Origin: an uncultured Planctomycetaceae bacterium
GTDB lineage: Bacteria; Planctomycetota; Planctomycetia; Pirellulales; Pirellulaceae
Length of the DNA: 6,370 nt
Reading direction: 5' to 3'
Assembly (NCBI GenBank): GCA_903927685.1
Contig: CAIYOB010001559.1
Location: 1 to 6,370, forward strand
Shown here: piece by piece, positions 1 to 4,100 of the stretch
Position numbering within the stretch: the stretch's first letter is position 1
How the letters are laid out: every line of letters begins with the position of its first letter
Translations under genes and position numbers: made by a program
Notes under the pieces: generated by a model
The model's input: only the letters and a program-made list of their open reading frames with translations
Told to the model about the DNA's origin: nothing
The model's database searches: none

Positions 1-156
1 CCGCGGTCCGGTTCTCCGAGCCCCGGACGGCAGCCAGCCGTGATCAGCCGCCGCGGCAGAGGATATTATTCCCGTCGTGCCGCGGCCCAGGTAGAGCGAT
101 GCGAGGACGACAAGACGTGAACAGTCGGACGGCCCAATCCGGGCACCGCTGCGCAT

Positions 157-188
157 GAAAGGTAGAATCATGGGAGGGTAAAATCATG
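157..188. repeat. Degenerate 16-bp tandem repeat, two units
   Basis: Two adjacent 16-base units, GAAAGGTAGAATCATG (157-172) and GGAGGGTAAAATCATG (173-188), match at 13 of 16 positions. A further CATG at 154-157 may be the remnant of a third unit. On the minus strand the core reads CATGATTYTACC. It lies about 65 bases before the 12-bp inverted repeat at 252-278, so the two may belong to one dispersed element. The function is unknown. Copies elsewhere in the genome would decide whether it is a repeat family. Confidence 0.55.
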
Positions 189-251
189 TTTGTCTGTGCT
201 TCGTCATTCTGCTGGAGATCAATCTGGGTCTGCATCGTTCGAGTAACAAGG

Positions 252-278
252 GTCGCCTTTCGCGGAGCGAAAGGCGAC
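252..278. repeat. Perfect 12-bp inverted repeat with 3-base loop
   Basis: The left arm GTCGCCTTTCGC (252-263) is the exact reverse complement of the right arm GCGAAAGGCGAC (267-278), separated by GGA. Such a perfect stem with so short a loop is very unlikely by chance in 1.1 kb and would form a strong hairpin in either RNA strand. No T-run follows on either side, so an intrinsic terminator is not supported. A short palindrome of this type resembles REP-like dispersed elements. From memory, and not verified here, CTTTCGCGGAGCGAAAG-type palindromes recur in planctomycete genomes. Confidence 0.75.
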
Positions 279-337
279 AATCGGACAGCGTTTTCTCGAA
301 CGCTGCCCAGCGATTTCGTGCCGGTCGCCCTGGCCCG

Positions 338-398
338 GTGCCGAATGGCACGAGGCTAAGCGTGCTGGCGGCCTTGCCGCCATTGTACCATTCGGCAC
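338..398. repeat. Nested inverted repeat, potential three-way junction
   Basis: An outer 11-bp perfect inverted repeat pairs GTGCCGAATGG (338-348) with CCATTCGGCAC (388-398). Inside it, TGGCGGC (366-372) pairs with GCCGCCA (376-382) around the loop CTT. A third, shorter stem pairs GCACG (348-352, sharing base 348 with the outer arm) with CGTGC (361-365) around an 8-base loop. Together they allow a three-way junction with a 5-base linker at 383-387. An alternative local hairpin, GTGCC-GAAT-GGCAC (338-351), competes with it. This could be a structured RNA, a REP/MITE-like element or a protein-binding cruciform. No flanking transposase is visible. Confidence 0.6.
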
Positions 399-920
399 GG
401 GGCCCCTGGGGACCGTGGTAACGCGCAACTTCGCAGCCGCCGGGGGTGGCCCGGTTTCCCGAGGTTCCGAAGTCGTTGCCGAACCTCAGTCCACCGCTGC
501 TTGCCTGATTGACAGCAGCGTCCGCCAAAGCCTAAGATAGCGCAATCCGAATCATCGCCATATCCGGCATCAACCGCAGCATTTGTCTTTTCCAGGATGC
601 GACGGATCGTCTTTCGCGTGCAACGGATTGCGGGCGTGCGCCGGAACGGCACGGGGGCTGCCGAAGGCCCGGCACCGAGTCGGCAAGGATCGTGGTTGCT
701 GGTGCAATTCTGACACTTACCACGATGCAGAAGCCAGTTTACCAGTTGTATGCGGCACGGCACAGGACATGCATGCAAAGCGGTATCTCTTGGGAATAAT
801 CGGATTTTTCGTCAAGATCGTTGGCATCCGCAGAGGTGGCCGCGGAGGAAGATGGCCAGTAAACGGCGAGCATCGTCGCGCCCCGAATGGCGAATTGAAC
901 TCCCCTGAACCCGACCCGCA

Positions 921-942
921 CCACCGATGCTCGCATCGGTGG
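921..942. repeat. Perfect 10-bp hairpin
   Basis: CCACCGATGC (921-930) and GCATCGGTGG (933-942) are exact reverse complements separated by only two bases. In RNA this would fold as a 9-bp stem with a CTCG tetraloop. No T-run follows, so a standard intrinsic terminator is not supported. It is followed after one base by a second hairpin, which suggests a structured element of two adjacent stems about 200 bases before the start of the giant gene. Confidence 0.65.
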
Positions 943-943
943 C

Positions 944-967
944 CGCCAAGGTCTTGCAGTCTTGGCG
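944..967. repeat. Second hairpin next to 921-942
   Basis: CGCCAAG (944-950) and CTTGGCG (961-967) form a 7-bp inverted repeat around a 10-base loop. The segment also contains the direct repeat GTCTTG (951-956 and 959-964), which allows alternative pairing. The stem is short enough that its importance rests mainly on its position directly beside the stronger hairpin at 921-942. Confidence 0.4.
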
Positions 968-1051
968 TCTCGGGTACGGGAAGTGCAACGAGACAGACAA
1001 AATCGGCACGACTGCTATGTTCCGTAGAATCGCTGCCATCTGAACCATTCG

Positions 1052-1061
1052 GGTGTACACC
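1052..1061. promoter_or_regulatory. 10-bp palindrome next to the -35 box
   Basis: GGTGTACACC is a perfect palindrome ending four bases before the putative -35 element TTGACA. Its place fits a repressor or activator site. However, about one perfect 10-bp palindrome is expected by chance in a stretch of this length, so only its position argues for function. Confidence 0.25.
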
Positions 1062-1065
1062 TTGG

Positions 1066-1096
1066 TTGACAGTTAACGTCATTCTGATTCCATACT
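1066..1096 (+). promoter_or_regulatory. Possible sigma-70-type promoter for the giant gene
   Basis: The consensus -35 hexamer TTGACA (1066-1071) is followed, after a long 19-base spacer, by CATACT (1091-1096), which matches four of six bases of TATAAT. Transcription would begin roughly 40 bases before the start codon at 1146. The palindrome GTTAAC (1072-1077) lies inside the spacer. The spacer is longer than the usual 17 bases and the -10 is weak, so the promoter would be weak or need an activator. It is the best candidate seen directly before the coding region. Confidence 0.35.
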
Positions 1097-1132
1097 TTTC
1101 CGCGCGGACGAACCACGGATTCTTTCCCAACA

Positions 1133-1138
1133 GTGAGG
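1133..1138 (+). promoter_or_regulatory. Shine-Dalgarno-like site favouring the ATG at 1146
   Basis: GTGAGG contains GAGG (1135-1138), complementary to the 16S rRNA tail. It lies only one base before the ATG at 1140 but seven bases before the in-frame ATG at 1146. The second spacing is normal for initiation, so 1146 is the preferred start. A stop codon in the same frame (TGA 1134-1136) excludes any start further upstream. Confidence 0.55.
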
Positions 1139-1145
1139 CATGACC

Positions 1146-4100
1146 ATGACCAGCCGAAACACGAGACGAGCGTTGCGTGATCTGAACCGGAGCAAGCGAC
1201 AGCGGAGCCGCGCTCGCGGGCGGCGGCTGGCGGTTGAACCCTTAGAGGATCGCCGGTTGCTGGCGCTGGTGGATGCCACCTTCTCGTGGGTGGGCGATGC
1301 CGGGTATCGGGCGGAAGGGAGTTTCACGTACGACGATAGCTTCGGCACGGTCTCGGGCGATGGAACGGGGGCTACGGACGGACTTCAAGAGTTGACCATC
1401 TCGTTCTATGATCCATCGGATACCCTGCTCGGGACATTTGATGACGTGACAGCTGGTAACTCAGTCTATGAATACCTGGAGTTTACGTTCGACACGGCGA
1501 CGAGGGCGATAACGGGTGAGTTTGACATCGGCTGGGACGAGGAAAATTCGGGAGATTTTTACCTGTCGGGTGATATCGGTTCCGCCGCGAAGCTGACTTC
1601 AATAGATGACGGCTACATGGACACTTCCGATCCCACGGTCATCACGGTGACCGTGGACGAAACCGACTTGGATTACGGCGACGCCCCGGCAACCTATGGC
1701 ACGGCGACCGCTTCGCACAGTCCCAGCGGTCCGACGTTGGGCTCGGTTCGAGACATCGAGGCCGCTCCCCGCACCCCGCTGGACGGCACGGGCGACGACG
1801 TCACGGGCGAACCGGACGACGAGGACGGTTTGGTTTCCGTGTCGACGATGGCCGTCGGCGGCCTGGCGCGGGCCGTCGTGAATGTCCAGGGAATCACGGG
1901 CACGCATTACGTGAATGCCTGGATCGACTTCAACGATGACGGCGTCTTTGGAGCCGGCGAGCAGATCGCGACGAACGTGAGTGTCACGTCCAACGGAAAC
2001 CAGAACTTGGACTTTGCCGTCCCCGGCACGGCCAGCGTGGGCGCGACGTATGCCCGGTTCCGGCTGAGCACGGCCAGCGGCCTGACCGCGACCGCTGCGG
2101 CGGCGGACGGCGAAATCGAAGACCATGCCGTCACGCTCGTTGCGGCGACGTCGCCGGTGTCCGTGAACGCGTCCTGGGATGGCACCGCGCCGGGCACGAA
2201 CCTGGGCGGCGGTCTCGTGTTTGGCGTCAACGCCTTTGCGACCATCCAGACCGGCGTCAACGCGGTCGCGGCCAGCGGCACCGTCAATGTCGCGGCTGGG
2301 AGCTACGGGGAGAATGTCACGATTGCCAAATCGCTGACGCTGGACGGTACGGGCACGGTCGAGATCACCCCGTTCGAAGGCGATGGGATCGCGATCAGTG
2401 CCGGCGGCGACAACGTCACGATTCGCGACCTGAGTGTGAGCGGGGCGGCCAACGGGATTTCCGCGAGCGGAGTCACTGGGTTGACCCTGATCAACGTTCA
2501 GGCGAACAACAACACGGGCGATGGAATCTACTTGACCAACATGGGCACGGTCACCTTGACCGACGTGACCGCCACCGGCAACGATCCGGGTATTTCGGTC
2601 ATCGGCGCCGCCAGCTTCTCCGACACCGACGGCAACTACTCGGGCAATGCGGACGGCGGCATTTACTTGGAGGATATCAGCGGAAATGTCACGCTCATCC
2701 GCACCACCCTGGAGAACAACGACGCCGACGATGACGACGCTGGCGATGGCTTGCGTGCGGTCGATGGGGCCGACGTAAACAGCCTGGCGATCGGTGGAGA
2801 CCTGCTGATCCAGGGAGCCACAATCCGCGATACGGGAGGAATCAATGATCACCAGGAGCACGGCGTCTACGCCGAGAGCATCGCGGGCAGCGTGACCTTC
2901 GAGAGTTCGACTGGTCCCGTCCAAACGATGACCGTGACAGGCAATGAAGCGGACGGCGTCTTGATCGCCGACGGTGGTACGACCGCCAGTTTCACGAACG
3001 GCACGTATTCGGCCAACGGCTGGGATGGCATCGTCCTCGAATGGTTCAGCGGCGCCGTGACGATGACGGGCGTGACGGCATCGAGCAACGTTGATGACGA
3101 TGGCGTGGACCTCAACTTGATCGGCGGAGTCGTTACGTTGACGAACATGACGATCGAGGACAACGGTGACGATGGCGCGGTGGTCGGCGCTGTGGACTCC
3201 CTGACCATCAGCGGCGGGAGCTTTTCGGACAACTACTACTGGGGAATCAACGTCTACGATGTGACGGGGGCCGTTCAGGTCACCAACGCAACCATCGACG
3301 GCAACGGCACATCGATCGGCGAGAGCGGCTTGTACATCTACACCGCCGGTTCCGTATCGGTCGACGGCGGTTGGTTCCGTGACAACGGCTGGGATGGAAT
3401 CGATTGCTACGACGTCACCGGAGCTGTGACGCTGACCAATGTCACGGTCACCGGCAATGGCGACGACGGCGTGTTTGTCCAGGACGCCGGTTCCGTGAGC
3501 GTCAGCGGCGGCACCTTCAGCAACAACCTGGACAACGGTTTGGATTTCGAGGACATCGCCGGCGATGTTACCGTGACCAACGCGACGGCCAGCACCAACA
3601 CCAACGAGGGATTGGATGTGGACGGCGCCGCGGATGTTACCGTCGAGGGAGGAATATTTTCGGGAATCAAGGTCGGCTACGTCGGTTCGCTGATCGGTGA
3701 CGTCGACTCGCTGACGATTCAGACATCGGCCGTCACGTCGACCAGATCGGTCGAGGCTTATGTCTCGGGCGCCATCACGATCACGGCCGATTTGACGGCG
3801 ACGACCGGCGCCAGCACCATTCTGCTGGATGCCGTGACCCTGATCTGGGTCACCAATGCGACCGTGACGACCAACAGCGGCAGCCTCGGACTGTTGTCCG
3901 ACGACGACATCACGTTCTGGGCGGGCGGCAATCTGACCAGCACCTCGGGCGACGTCACGGTCACGGCGGACGCGGACAGTTCCGGCGGCGGCGCCGGCGG
4001 GGCGTTGTTCATGAGCAGCACGTCGGTGATCAACGCGGGCTCGGGGCAGATTGCCCTCTCGGCCGACGAGAACGTCACCTTGGGCCGCGTCGTGACCACC

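Larger units (their letters stand above)
1..1139. other. Gene-poor intergenic region rich in inverted repeats
   Basis: I see no credible gene here. Short open frames exist on both strands (for example a TTG-started plus-strand frame from 583 to 1143 and minus-strand frames between 44 and 1130). They overlap each other, are rich in Cys, Arg, Pro, Ser and His, show no recognisable domain, and run straight through inverted repeats. At the left edge the plus-strand frames reach stops at 41-43, 118-120 and 155-157. One of these could be the tail of an upstream gene, but I cannot tell which. A small inverted repeat (GTCCGG 6-11, CCGGAC 23-28) lies there without a T-run, so it is not a convincing terminator. 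The rest holds the repeats, hairpins and promoter-like signals listed separately. About 1.1 kb without a gene, dense in structured repeats, fits planctomycete intergenic DNA or an eroded mobile element. Confidence 0.6.

Noticed and set aside
252..278. Intrinsic terminator
   Set aside because: The stem is strong enough, but no T-run follows it on either strand.
184..528. Minus-strand 114-codon frame
   Set aside because: It runs through both the 12-bp palindrome and the nested inverted repeat, so its peptide is largely translated hairpin. Probably spurious.
671..683. GGCACCGAGTCGG, like the terminal stem-loop of Streptococcus pyogenes tracrRNA
   Set aside because: Only 13 bases match, the second half of the stem differs, and there is no CRISPR array, anti-repeat or cas gene in the window. 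Coincidence.
704..739. Minus-strand peptide NWLLHRGKCQNC resembling the SWLLLRGKCRHC motif of prepilin peptidases
   Set aside because: About 8 of 12 residues match my memory of the motif, but the flanking sequence does not continue the family (the preceding Cys pair has the wrong spacing and the Trp-Tyr-Asp segment is absent). Either chance or a very eroded fragment; not enough to call a pseudogene.
583..1143. Plus-strand 186-codon frame (TTG start) ending in an ATGA overlap with the ATG at 1140
   Set aside because: The overlap looks operon-like, but the peptide is rich in Cys, Arg, Pro, Ser and His, has no recognisable domain, and crosses the hairpins at 921-967 and the promoter-like signals. 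Its rare start also has no clear ribosome site.
2460..3677. CRISPR-like or tandem DNA repeat array
   Set aside because: Periodicity is at the protein level with diverged codons and variable unit lengths. It is a beta-helix, not a DNA repeat array.
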